This document shows positions 36,798-48,900 of a stretch of DNA of 64,000 nucleotides, piece after piece; position 1 is the stretch's first letter; the number at the start of each line of letters is the position of its first letter. Source of the DNA: Cyanoderma ruficeps (lineage: Eukaryota > Chordata > Aves > Passeriformes > Timaliidae); assembly GCA_008694505.1 (NCBI GenBank), contig VZDJ01007747.1:11068399-11132398 (forward strand), in the 5' to 3' direction. A program made the translations under genes and the position numbers. The notes under the pieces are model-generated. The model saw only the letters and a program-made list of their open reading frames with translations, ran no database searches and was not told where the DNA came from.

Positions 36798-37195
36798 TAT
36801 CCTGGTTTCTGCCAAAACAGGATTAATATTTTGGCAGTAGCTGGGAGAAGTATGGCTGAGGCTCTGATGTTATTCTGCATCACCTCATATCATGGTCTCT
36901 CTCTGCTGGGGAAAAGGGGTTCCCAGTCAGTGTTTGTTTATTGTGTGAGCTTTCTGTGGAAATAATGGCATTGTCTTACACCTTTTGTTATTTATGTGGT
37001 TGCTGTTACTGTTTTCTTACCTCATTGCTCTTTCCAGTAAATTGTTCTTATCTCAATCCATGATCTGCACTTTTAGAGTCTGCAATTCTCAAATCCATCC
37101 TGCCCAGCAGGAGGGGAAGCCAGAGAGCAGCATGTGGTTTGGGAGAGTCTCAGGGAGGGCACTGAATTAGGGAGTGCCATTCCTAAACCGTGACA
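36798..37195 (+). mobile_element. Endogenous retrovirus-type solo LTR (about 398 bp)
   Basis: The left end reads TATCCTGGTTTCTGCC and then 'caggattaatattttggca' and 'gtagctggga'. This is a decayed form of the TGTCCTGGTTTCAGC...GTAGCTGG start of a common avian LTR group. The right part has a poly(A)-signal variant AGTAAA (37036-37041) next to TTCTTATCTCAATCCATGA, then 'gggagtgccattcctaaa' and the terminus CCGTGACA at 37195. Both termini and the signal order give sense on the plus strand. The length suggests an internal (U3) deletion compared with longer relatives. No target duplication is seen, and the starting TG has become TA, so the copy is old. Class (probably ERVL-like) is inferred. Confidence 0.72.
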
Positions 37196-40100
37196 TGTTT
37201 GCATAGAACTCTGCTTTAGAACAACTGCTCTACTATTCCTTATTCTGACTGAATTCCTGTAATCTCTTACGCTTTTTTTTGTTAATGTACTGAAATAGAA
37301 TTCGGTGTTTTTCTGTTTCAAATGTACTTATATAGGATATAAGTATATCTTGATGATAAGTAGATATCACAGAGTCCAAGCTTGCCTGCCAGTGACTAAA
37401 TGTACTTGCACATCCTCACGTGAGTATGAGGTGAATATATTTAGCACCCATTCTTTAATAAACATTATTTATTTTTATATTATTAGAGAATATCAGTTGA
37501 ATCTGGTAGAAGCTGGTTTCTAAGCAAACCAAAGGAAGGGTAGTTTTTTTATGAAACACAAGTCATGCAGTTGTATAACGTAGTGAGCAGTACTGTGTTT
37601 GGTACAGTGGAAATGGCTTCAAGGTAAGACTGGAATATTTATTCAAATGACCTTTAACAAAAATGGTTAGACTCAAGGAGCACTGAGAGGAGTATTGTGT
37701 ACGTTTGCTGTATTTTTTTCTTTACTTTTCCCTGGACATCTCTTTATGCCTTTTGAAAACATTTACTGAGTTGTGAAATTAAAAAAAAACTCATTGTAAG
37801 GAGCTGAGAGCATTGAGACCTGGAAGCATTCTGTCAGCATGGTATTGATTCTGAGTTCTAGTTCATATGCATTCTTTCTGGCATGAAGAAGAAATTTTGG
37901 TGCACATTTCAGTTCTCACAAATTTGCCTTCTATTGATGTACATATTCTGATTTTTCAGCTGTAGAATAAGTAGTAGCAGCAGGCAGCTTATTGACCTTG
38001 AAAACCAGTCTCCTAGTGTTTTGCTGTATCTGTAAGTGCTCTTTAAAGAATTCCTCCTTTTTATTTTTTGTCATTAGTGACCTCTGAAAAAAAGAAACAA
38101 CATAATTTTGTTATGGAAAGCCACTTCTTTCCTTTGCAATGTGTTTAGGAAACGTCCCTGTCTGGCCATCCAGGATGCAGTCTTGTCAGTGACTCTCACA
38201 CCACCTGAGATGGGCCCAAGATCCCTCTGCAGATACACACCCCACTCTCACAGTGCTTTCATACCTAGTCCTTTTGCTGAGCTTGAGTAAATCTTTAAAG
38301 AGATTTTCCTATTGCAGATTTAGCAGTGAGGTTTAGAAAGAAATTAGTAACTGTATAATCTCCAAGTATTTCCTGGGAAGAAGGAATACTTGCAGCAGCT
38401 TCATCTCTTAATCATTTGCTGTGGCACTAGCACTTGTCTTTCTAATGTGCTTCAGCAACTTCTTTGAGAGTCAACACACATGAAGTGAGTGGCTGGAAAG
38501 CAGAGAAAGGCATTACCCCTCTTCTCAGGATGGTGATGCACTTAAGGCTGTCGCTGCTAATTACTGCGCTAACAGTCAGAGTGGGGCTTATTTGCCTCAC
38601 ATTGCTCCAGTAGAAAAAGGCTTTGGCTCTGTTAGCATTGTCTTCTCTAGGTCTGGGCTGGAGAATAGCAAACATAGCAGGGCATGAGCAGAGTTAAAAG
38701 CTTGGATTTCTTCTGCATTCTAGGGTCTTTTGAATGATAGACAACTGAGAAGAGAAAGTGACAGAAGTGCAGGGTTGTGACAAGCTGGGGGGAAAGAGGA
38801 CAAAAGAGCATTCCATAGAGAACAGGGTATAATAGTTCATTTCTTATAGCAAATCTGTAAAGGTGAGCATTTGCTTGACCCTTTGCCATGTCAGTCAACC
38901 ATATAATGACTTTGAGAAGTCTGGTGGCTGGGAAGCCTCAACTCTTACTGCTGTTTCACTGTTGGTAACAAATTGCAACCAGAAGCTGCAAAGTTGTCTC
39001 TCTAAATGCTTTGAGTAGGAGATCTATGTGGCAGCCTTTTGCTGCTCCATACAAAGAAAGCTTCCAGCCCTGGATAGCTTAAAAGTTTGGTAGTTCCTAC
39101 AGGGAGCAAGTTTAAAGGTAAAATAAAAAAAAATACTAATCTTGGGTTCCATTTTCCTCCTATGCCAGACTTGGCAATGCACGTAAGTAAGTCTTTACTG
39201 ATGTCTGTTTGGATTATTTGAATTGATACTGTTAGGTTTCATTCAACATACTGGTAGTTTTGCCCTCTCTGGGCAAATGGAGAATGATTAAAAGAGGTCT
39301 CTCTCTGGCACTCTGATTGTATATTTACTGAGTAAATAGGCCCAGTTAAAATACCAAGAATTTCTCTCAAGGATCTCTTATTTTCCTACATTTCCTTCCT
39401 TTTTGATGTAAAGATTTTATGGATGTCTGAAAATAGAAAATACACGGTCTCATGCATGTGGTGTGCATGACAATTAGTTGTTACGTAGAGACAAACTGTG
39501 GAGCCTTTATTTGAAAATTTGATTTTAGATTACTTACATTAATACTTTTCCAAACACAAGTATGAAAGCAAGCAGAACTTCTAGACTGCTTGACTAGGGA
39601 ATACTTGTGATCTTCTTAAACACTGGGGGCTTCTTTAATAGCCATTTGTGTCGCCAGTATTTAATATAGTATGTATTGTGCTTCTTTATTTCTTCCATGC
39701 TAGGAGGTTCTTCACAGGAGTGATTTTCACAGGAGTGAAAACTTCCCCAAATATGCTGTTCCCTCTTTGATTACTTGTTATTCACCTGGTCAGAGAGTGT
39801 AGAGGTTTATCGCATTACGTTCATGAGCATTGTATTGTATTCATGAGCTGAGCATTGTATTTGCCAGATTCTCTTTAATTGAAGCAAGGGGCCACATTGT
39901 GAACTAAAGTCTGACGCACTTTTGTTGATGACGTGCTGCCATCTGAGTCCTTGTTTTTTGGATCTCTGTGTATCTGATAGCAGCTAACCAATCCGTTTGA
40001 ATCAAGTTTCCTGAATGCTAAATTCTGGCAATTCTTTCTTTCCCAGTCCTTTGGGAGCAAAGAAGAAAATTTATTTTCCTACAGGGTCTATGTTTCCAGT

Positions 40101-40764
40101 TTCTCATACATAATCTAGTAAATAGAGCTAAGTTTAATATACTTATTCAGCCTAACCCTTCTGAGAGTGTGTTTCGTGTCAAATAGAATTAGAGATGCAC
40201 CAGACTCTTAATTTGAGGCCTCGGTTTGGCACAGAAATTACCCTTTCATCCTTTCACGTGTGAAATTGAAGGTTCCCTGCTGGCTTAACACAGCCCTTAA
40301 CAGCTGAGCACTTGGCCACAGTGCTGAAGCTGTGAGTAGCTTTCCACAAATACTTTCCCCCCTATGCCTATTAATCTGGGGGCACTATGAGCAAGGCAGC
40401 TCAGCATGTGCTTGTTGCTGAGTCCTTCTGGCAGTTAGAGAAAAAGCTGAGCTATACATTTCAGTGGATCTTTTCCCTTTGTAATGATTATTTCTACCAG
40501 AAGTATATATTCAAAGGTCTGAGTATTTCCACATGCATGTTTGATAAAGATTTTTAAATGAGAAAGTAAGTAAATTAATTATTTTAGTTATATTTGAGTA
40601 CCATAAAATTCTCCAGTTGTCAATGATAGCTGCAACTGACACTCCATATGTGGAAGTTTGTTTTGTGCCATGTGTGTTATTTGCATCAGTATGGAAGATC
40701 AGTAAGATACAATTGCTTAATACTGTGATTGTATATTTAACAACTCAAGAAATGTTTTGTTTAT
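37196..40764. other. Non-coding DNA with short direct repeats
   Basis: No gene recognised. Direct repeats: TTCACAGGAGTGA at 39711-39723 and 39726-39738, and a TTCATGAG...CATTGTAT duplication near 39820-39861. The moderately GC-richer stretches at 38.1-38.3 and 38.45-38.9 kb have open frames of 60-83 codons without domains. Confidence 0.5.
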
Positions 40765-41150
40765 TCACAGTAACAAAGTCACAAAATTTTTAGGGTTGGA
40801 AGGGACCTCTGGGGATCATCTGCTCCAAACCCCTGCTGAAGCAGGTTTATCTAGAACAGGTTGCCTAGGATACCTGGGCAGCCTGTTCTTGTGCTGTGTT
40901 ACTCTCAAAGTAAAGAAGTTTTCCTGATACTGAGATAGAAATTCCTGTGTTTCACTCTGTGTACATTGCCCCTCATCCTGTTGCTGGGCACCACTGAAAA
41001 AGTCTGGCCCAGTCTCTCCACAGCTGCTCTTAAGATACTTGTATGCACTGGTAAGATCTCTTCCTCTCCAGGTAAACAGGACCAGCTCTGTCAGCTTTTT
41101 CTCATAAGAGAGGTTCTCCATTCTTCTAATAATATTTGTAGCCCTCAGTT
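40765..41150 (-). mobile_element. CR1 LINE, 3' end fragment (reverse orientation)
   Basis: Reversed terminal octamer-like sequence (CACAAAATTTTTAGG) is followed by 'gttggaagggacctctgggg', 'atcatctgctccaaaccc', 'tagaacaggttgcctagga', 'cattgcccctcatcctgtt', 'ggtaaacaggaccagctct' and 'atatttgtagccctcag'. These are CR1 3' landmarks in order on the minus strand. The right end is the 5' truncation. The 101-codon minus-strand frame within it is a repeat read-through. Confidence 0.94.
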
Positions 41151-42629
41151 ATAAGAATAGAATGTTTTTCTTGTGTGCCTGTTCCTTCTATGATGATTCC
41201 CCACTCTTTTCTCAGTTTATTCAGGTTTAGTTTTTTGTCATGTATGATCTGGAACCCTACCTACCACTGGAAGAGTCAGTCTCAAAAGAAAACACTGTGT
41301 GCCAGGTCTGACAGTACTAAAGCAAAGATATTTCTTCAAAGTATTGTATCAGCTAAATGATTTTTCCTCATATTCTTGTACTGTCATTGGCACATCCTTA
41401 CTTATAGACTGTGATGTTCTATTTGAAACTATTTTGTATGTAGCTATTTTACTTCTAGGTGGAACTGATCTGTATTCTCTCCTTCTAGTTCTTTCTTCTT
41501 AAATATGCTGATGGTGTGGCTAGAAAGCCAAAGACTACTCTATCTCAGATATTCTGCATGCAAATAATAGTCTAAGAGGTTTAGAAGAATGTAAGCAACA
41601 ATCTTACACAGTAATATGCACTGGTCATAGCTGAGGGAGCATCTCTTTTTCTAAAAAAACTACTGTCATTACAAAATATATTTGTGTCTTTCATGCAAAT
41701 ATGTAAAGTAGCAAAGTACAATAAGGTCAAAGGTAAGATTCCGAAAACTTTTACTTGGGAGGAAGCCCTGGCTAAATTGAGTGTTTTATTAAATACATAA
41801 AATATGGTAGTTTGTACACCTTTGGGAGAAAGGTATTTTGTGTAGCACTGTTCTGCAAGGTGTGAAGAATTCATCAATAATAGGCTTGGCTTGATAGTAA
41901 AGGAGCAAGGTTTGATTCAACTTTTAATACCACTGTAAAGAAATAAGAAACTACATGTAATTATTAAAATGCCTTACATTTTGGGGGGGCTTTTTTTTAT
42001 TTTTCCCCCAGAAGATAAGTACTAAACGAGCTTCAAAACATAAAACATAAGAATTAACTGCTGCCATCCTTCATCTTTGAGATTAGCAGTAATGAGCCTC
42101 AGGATGAAATCTGAACTATTGTATTGGTTTAACTGTATTAAGACACACCATTATAGAATACGTTCTACTAAAACTAATAAATATAAGTGGTGATTTTATG
42201 AAGTCAGTGGTTGTATACAAAATATATTTTAGACTAATTAATAAATTGCAAGAATAAATTTCTATGCAGGGCAATTTCTTGAGCTCTGGAGGTCATAGTT
42301 TAACTGTATAATTTTTTCATTATTAAAAATTATTAAAATTTTAAAAGCACACATTATTTGATCTGGGTCAGTGCAGACTCAACATGTGTAGTTGCTGAAT
42401 GGCCAGAATTCTAAGTATTACCAAAATTCACTAACATGTGAAGGCTTTTATAGATTGCATTGTCCTTTCTTAAGACTGTGTTGAAGCATGAGTTGTATTC
42501 CAAAAGGCTGACAGATAAACTCTCAAGAGTATTTAAATGCAATTTTCATTCAATTTGAAAAACCTTTCTTCTCCATTTTATGTGGTGTAAGCAGGTGTCC
42601 ATCTTTAAGCATTTTTATAGGCTTAAAAC
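41151..42629. other. AT-rich non-coding DNA
   Basis: No gene or transposon recognised. A G7 run and a C5 run separated by a T-rich loop (41983-42009) could form a weak hairpin. A 98-codon minus-strand frame at 41581-41877 has no recognisable domain. Confidence 0.5.
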
Positions 42630-42900
42630 ATGTATTATCTCCTGCAGATTAAAATTTTTTGGCCTCCCTTCATGTGTGGGCCTTTTTAATGAATCCTCAG
42701 GTGATTTTACTGAATGAAGGTGTTAATGTCATAAGTTTATTTGACCTCCACCCAAATAGGCAGGAGAGGGGAGTAAATGAGAGGTTGTTCCATTTGTAAA
42801 TATATCCAGTCTGGGTTTTCATTTTCAGATTAACTACAGCAACCCAATATGAGCATGAGTTCTGCTCCAAACTGAAGGAATGTTTTAGGGTTTGGAATTT
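42630..42900. promoter_or_regulatory. Candidate conserved non-coding block (weak)
   Basis: Motifs include CAGATTAA, TTTTTAATGAATCC, GGTGTTAATGTCATAA and CAGATTAACTACAG, giving several ATTA-type cores, within fairly balanced sequence free of simple repeats. Only the texture supports the call. Confidence 0.2.
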
Positions 42901-45900
42901 GTGTTTTGGTTGTTGGTTGGGATTTTGTGTTTGTTTAGGGTTTTCTCCCTAATCTGAAGTGTATTTAATATCAGGACATATACAAATTAATGTCTTCTTT
43001 CCTTACATTTATTTGGATGTTTAAATCCTCATCTGTATAAGTTTTTGTGGCATTTTATTCAGTCTTCAATGGAACTATTCTAAGTGGATATTAGAAGTTG
43101 TAGACTTTTATTAGCTAAAAAAAGTATTTATAAAGCGAATAAAAAGTATATGAGAGAAAACTGAGGACTTTAAATAAAGTGTGTGAAATTCTTGCAGTTT
43201 GATTAGTGCTTGAAATTTTTAGTCTTTATTTTAGACAAAGCACTCTACTCTAACACTTCAGGAGAAATTTCCATTGGAGTCATAGTCCTCTTCTTGTGCT
43301 TGAAATTACATCTGTGCTTGAAGGATTTCTGGGTCAGTGAAATGATCAAAGATGTAAGCAACTGGTTCATTATTATTTCTTCTTCTCCTTTTTCCTTCTT
43401 TTCACTAGAATCTTGTGTAAATCATTTTACTGAAACCTATAATGGAGACAGAGATGACAAAAAGTCGTTGAGATGCGTTGAGAAGAAGCTTATAGTGTGA
43501 AGAAAATAGTTATCAGTGTCCGTGAAGTTCTGCTTTTAGAGAAACTAATGTCTTTGAAAACCCTTTTTCTGAAAAGATCAGACTACTGAATGCATAATGT
43601 TAGCAAAAAAAAAAAATTAACTTGCACATCTTTTGATTCTAAAATAGAAACACTTCATTGTTTAAAATACAGATAACCTAGATATTCATGGTATTATTTC
43701 AGCATTTTAATAAATTGTGACACTGTACAAACATACTCTTTGAGGGAGGTAGGAGATCTGTTACCTGCGGGGCCATGTACACTTTTTTGTCTATTTATAT
43801 ATTTTTGATATATATCGTTGACTTCTTTTTGCTGAGATGACAAAGTGGTATATTCATAAATCTTACTGCTAGGAATGACACAAAAACTTGTCACCACATC
43901 TGACTCAAAATTTGGTCTGCTTTGGAATGAGATATGAGTGTGACTCCAGTCTGGTGTTTAGTATATGTATGTATTCTTTGTTTAAATATAGTGATTCAAA
44001 GACTGTTTAGAACTGGAATGTCAAAAGCTTTCTACATTTATGTAAATATCCCAGGCTTCACTTAAAATTGTGTGTTTGTATTTGAGGCAGGCTTCTTCTT
44101 CTTCTTCTTGTATTTGACTATATTTTAATGTTTTGATGTGTATGAGATAAACACTTTTCTTATGTCACAGATCTGTAATAGAAAAGAATGAAGCTTCAGT
44201 CAATGGTAAAGAAAAGGGCTTTTTTAAGAAAGTCCCTCAGGTCCCTTCTTTTTTTTTTTTTCTTCTTTTTTTTGTAAATACAAGACCATTCACTGTAGTC
44301 ATCATATCTTTTTATTTCTCTGTAAGAGACTAATAAGGTAGAATGATGTTTGAAGTGAGGAGATTTTACTTTTATATGCACTTGTTTTATTGCTCACATT
44401 GAATAGTCTGGACAATGGAATTTATAACAATAGGCTATAATTACTAAATTATTAGCTGGCCTGTCTTCATAATCTGGATTTCTGCTATTCATGCCTGGCA
44501 GAATGTTTCAGATCTACCTCTCTGGCTTTTGTGTTTTCATAAAGATACATTTTCTGTTAACACAGCATAGATTTTGTAAAAGTCATCTGGAAGCTGTTTC
44601 CCTCCCCCCAAAAAATTATGCTAAAAATGTAATGACATTGCTGTCTCAATAGCTTTTGAATGTACTGATGCATTTCTGTATATTAAATGCAAGTATGTTG
44701 CCTTAAATTTTTTGGGAGGTTCATTGGCATTTATTTTAGTTTTTTTTTTTTAGTTCTTAAAGATTGTAGTAAGTGTCACTGAAAAGAATCTGGCAGACAT
44801 CCAGAGACAGTTTGAGTAAATTTAGTCTTCCAATTAAGTGCAGCCTTCTGAGCCCCTTTATTGTCCTTAGAAAGCATGTTTTCTTCCTTAAAGCCAGAAA
44901 ATCATTAAACTGTGCTGCACAGGAGAATAGGGGATACTAAGAACGAGGCAGTGAGCATTCAGAATTCGTAAGTTTTGGGGGTTTTTTCTTTCCATTAAAC
45001 ATTCTACTTTTTAACTTCTCTGTGTGTGCTAAATAATTGGAAACTATTCTCACTTGACATGATAAGAGTTCACTGATTTCATGCACAGATATCTCAGTTT
45101 TGCAAAGCGAGCATACATCTGTCATTAGTTGCATGTGTAATCTTAGGGACCAAAACAAAAATTCAGGTAGTGTGAAAATGCTGGCAGGACCAGGAACGCA
45201 TTGTTACTACACATGACAATGCTTCCAAAGCTGGAATAGAAATATTATCTTATTGGACCAGTATCCAAGACTTCAAAAATCTTTACTTACTAGATCTTTC
45301 ATCTGGCGTGCTGAGGGGTGAGAGGCAGTTCACTGCTGAAACTCCTGTTCAGTGAAAAATGTATAGAAGAGTAATTGATGGACTGACCTGAGCAAAAACT
45401 GCTTTGCAATTTTTAACACAGTTTGCAGAACAAATGATACTACTGGTAAACATTTTTGGCTCAAACTTAGTTGTGTAGGGGGGAAAAAACAGTGAAAGAC
45501 CCGCACTTGCATCATTTATGTGAAAGCAGTGAGAAGATATTACACCATCAGTATCTCTAGACTAATGGAACTGGCTGAATAGGTTGGCTGTTCTTCTTCC
45601 TTTATTGGGTGAGTTGATATTTGGGGTACTGAACATTATGGTGTATTTTGTCAGTTTTACTGCTTGTGGTTCCCTGTGGAAAAAATAAATCAGTAAATAT
45701 TTTCTATTCAACGGTAACAAAACTTTGAAGAATGAATTGAAGGAGTAAACACCTCTTCTCAGTAAATGCTCTTGTTTTATATTTTTCCTTCTACTTCTCT
45801 TTCCAAATTAATTTGCTTCCTGTTGTTTGGGTTTGATCTTTTTTTTGGTTGATTGATTTGGCTTTTTGGGTTTTTCGTTAATCGCTGTGATTCCATTTTT

Positions 45901-48900
45901 AAAAAAAAAAAACTGGGCTAATGATTTAGCCTGTGTACCACAGAAAAGCAGAGCAGTAGAAATGCTCTTTTAGCTTCTCATGTTTTAATAATTACTGCTG
46001 TTCATATAATGTAATCAATATAATTAAAAGTCATTCAAGTGAGATCTTTGTTTTTAACTCAAGTAAGTTTTGAATTAAATAAGGATAAAATATTGCTAAA
46101 GCATTTATATAAACTTGTATATGATTTCTATAGCTTTTAAACCATCATGTGATAATGATGCTAATACCTCAAATGGTCATCACTGAAATCTTTTCTTTCT
46201 TGATGCATTGAGTTAGTTACCTCTGAGATATGTAGGTGTTGGAGTGCAGGCTGGTAGGAATGTTCAGTTGATGTAATCCTAGAGATTTGAATCCCTAGGG
46301 GTATGCTAGTTGCTCAGCCACTTCTTTAGACAGCTTTGTCATGAGCAAGTCTATTCAGAACTTCTTTGCATCATCCTAGTCACAGCCAGGTTCTTGATTT
46401 TCAACTTTGGTTTCCTTTGCACCTGATAAGCCTAATTTAGATGGCAGTGAAAACTATTGGGTCAGCATTGTCTTAAAGGTTAGGCATTTTAACAGTGTTG
46501 TCAAGCGGAAGATAACCTCAGTGAATTATCTGGATTCCTAGTGAACAGCTATACAAGTGCTAATTAAATTCTGCATAGTGCATATGCTTGCAAAGGGAGA
46601 GGGACTTGTGATTCAGGAATCCTGGTGGCATCAGGTCAGACCAACAGGCCAAATGTTACCTGATACATCTGTCACACTAGATAAAGCCTGCAGTTGTTTT
46701 GTTTCTGTTTTTGGTCCTTCAGCACATTCATAGTCTGCTATCAGGAGGTGAGATGCTTTGCCCAGCCTGCAGTGCAGTGCAGTGCACATCCCTGAGGTTC
46801 TGTTGAATGAACTGGATGGTGGACTAATAGACTAAAACAGTGACATTTCAACAGGGAAATGGAGCATTTTACATGTCTTTTGAAAAATTCAGCTATTTTG
46901 TTGATTTCATCTGTTACATACATTCATAGAGAAGGTGAGGAATCCCTTTCACATATGTACTGTCATTTCACTCAGTTTAAACGACAAAATTCGGGTGTTC
47001 TTCCTGTGTATTTGTAGTCATTGGGGACGTAATCAATGCAGGGTGAGCATGCTTTAATTTGTTCAGTTTTTCAAGTCTAGTACTCTGGAATTACACAGTA
47101 GCTGTGTGGAAGGAAAGAGAAGGATGTAAAAATAATGCAGAGGAAATTTTTTCTGCTTTATGGTCTCACTGGCTTACAGAAGACCCAGTGTTTGTGAACT
47201 GTACATCTTTGCAGTCTATGACAGGAACTCAGGACAGAAAAGTAGCTTAAAAATGAGCACAGCAACGTGTCTGCAACTTCCCTACATCTAACTTTTGCCT
47301 CCTCTGTTGATGGTACTCCTGATGTGCAAAACTTCATGAAAATATGTACAGTTCAGATGAGGAAGAGCAGAATGGTGGAAAGTGAAAAAACTTCCAACTG
47401 TAGATAGTGCATCTCTCTGCAAATTCACATGTTTATATGAAAATGTTTATCCACAATGCATAAACTGATATGTTGCCAAAGGCAGTCTTTTCTCCATATG
47501 CAAAGCAGTAATAAAAAACCCACCCAATGGTTGCGTCTTGTGAGGAGATTGTCAGTGTTCTATTCTGACAAGTCTGTGTGTTTGCATATGTATGTCTGTA
47601 CTCATTTAAATTATATGAACTAAATTATTTCCACTGAATCCCCCGCTAGTTTTGCTTTTCTAGGAATATAGTGGATAGAGCTTTACCATCTAGTTTCTGG
47701 GTGAAATTCAACTGACACGACCCCATATTATCTAGGGGTAGGTCCTTACCTGATACACTACTTAATTCTAGTGAGTCAGTGGAGTAACAGCAGTGCTTAT
47801 AGCTCAGCTTTAAATAAACTATAAAATGGCCCTTTTTCCTTTCCTGAGAATTTCTGTACCATTGTTCCATTCATCTTCCTTGTGGTCAGCTGTTCCAGCC
47901 TGCCTTGAATTATTATGTTACTCTGTTCCAAGAGAAGGTGCTTCTGATGCCTTGTCCTCATTTTTTATTAGAATTATTTTATCATTGGTTGTTCATCTAT
48001 ATTTAGTATTTTGCAACTCGGAACGGAATTCAAGCTTTTTATTGTGGGTGTCCAAACAAAATTGCATTTTTTATTTTTTTTTTAATTATTGGGGCCAATT
48101 CTCTGTTAACTGTGAGTGAAATGCCTTGAATTTTTTTCTCACTAAGATTCAACAGGAAAATATAATTTTTCCAGAAGTTTTACAGTCAAGGTATAGAATT
48201 TTTCTTCTGTCCTTTTTATGAAAGTAGTTCTAACATATGCAAGAGAACAACCTACTGTTAATTAAGAGAGTAACATGGTTGTGAATATAGAGAAGTCCTT
48301 AAAAATGAATAAAGGAGATCAGTGAAAGAGGTCGAAAGTTTTAAATATAAATGTTAACTTCAGTTTCTTGATTTAAAAAATAAACCACCTTAGATTGTGT
48401 TTGCTTCATTAGTTTTGCCTCAGTGCTTGTAAGGTCCTAGGGATGGGTCTGAAGAAAGCCGCCTATGGCAGAGTAAATGGAAGCAAATCAGGCTCACACA
48501 CTTGGAATTTGAGAACTGTTCCCAAATGGGACAAGTGCGTTTACCAGTGTGTGAGGATGAGAGAGTCTCATATGTTTTGTGCTTGTGCAGTGCTTGCTTG
48601 CTGCCTCCCTCAGTGGCTTCACCATTGCAGGAGGTTCTCAAGCAGCCAAACAGAAGCCAGCAGCAGCAAACCTTCCTCTGGAAACTCACCACTGCTCATA
48701 GCACAACTTTACTGCACGTGTCCTTGGTGACGTGTTTTCAATGTTCTCATCCATCTCATTATGCTCCAGAAGTAAGTGGAAAAATAAGTAGAATGTCACA
48801 GTACTGCTATTCTGTGTAAGAGAATCCCATGATGAAGGCACCTTGACATTCCCACCTGCTGTTTTTTGGGATAAGGAAGTTGGAAGCAATCTAGAAAATC

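Noticed and set aside
40816..41121. A 101-codon minus-strand open frame
   Set aside because: It lies entirely within a CR1 3' end copy in the element's sense direction but covers mostly 3' terminal sequence. Other CR1 copies in the window also give such frames, and no complete domain is present.
48420..48819. Several overlapping frames of 90-105 codons, one following an acceptor-like TTGCAG near 48630
   Set aside because: Open in three frames and both strands, no domain, and the candidate donor (TTGGTGACG) is weak. No recognised exon.
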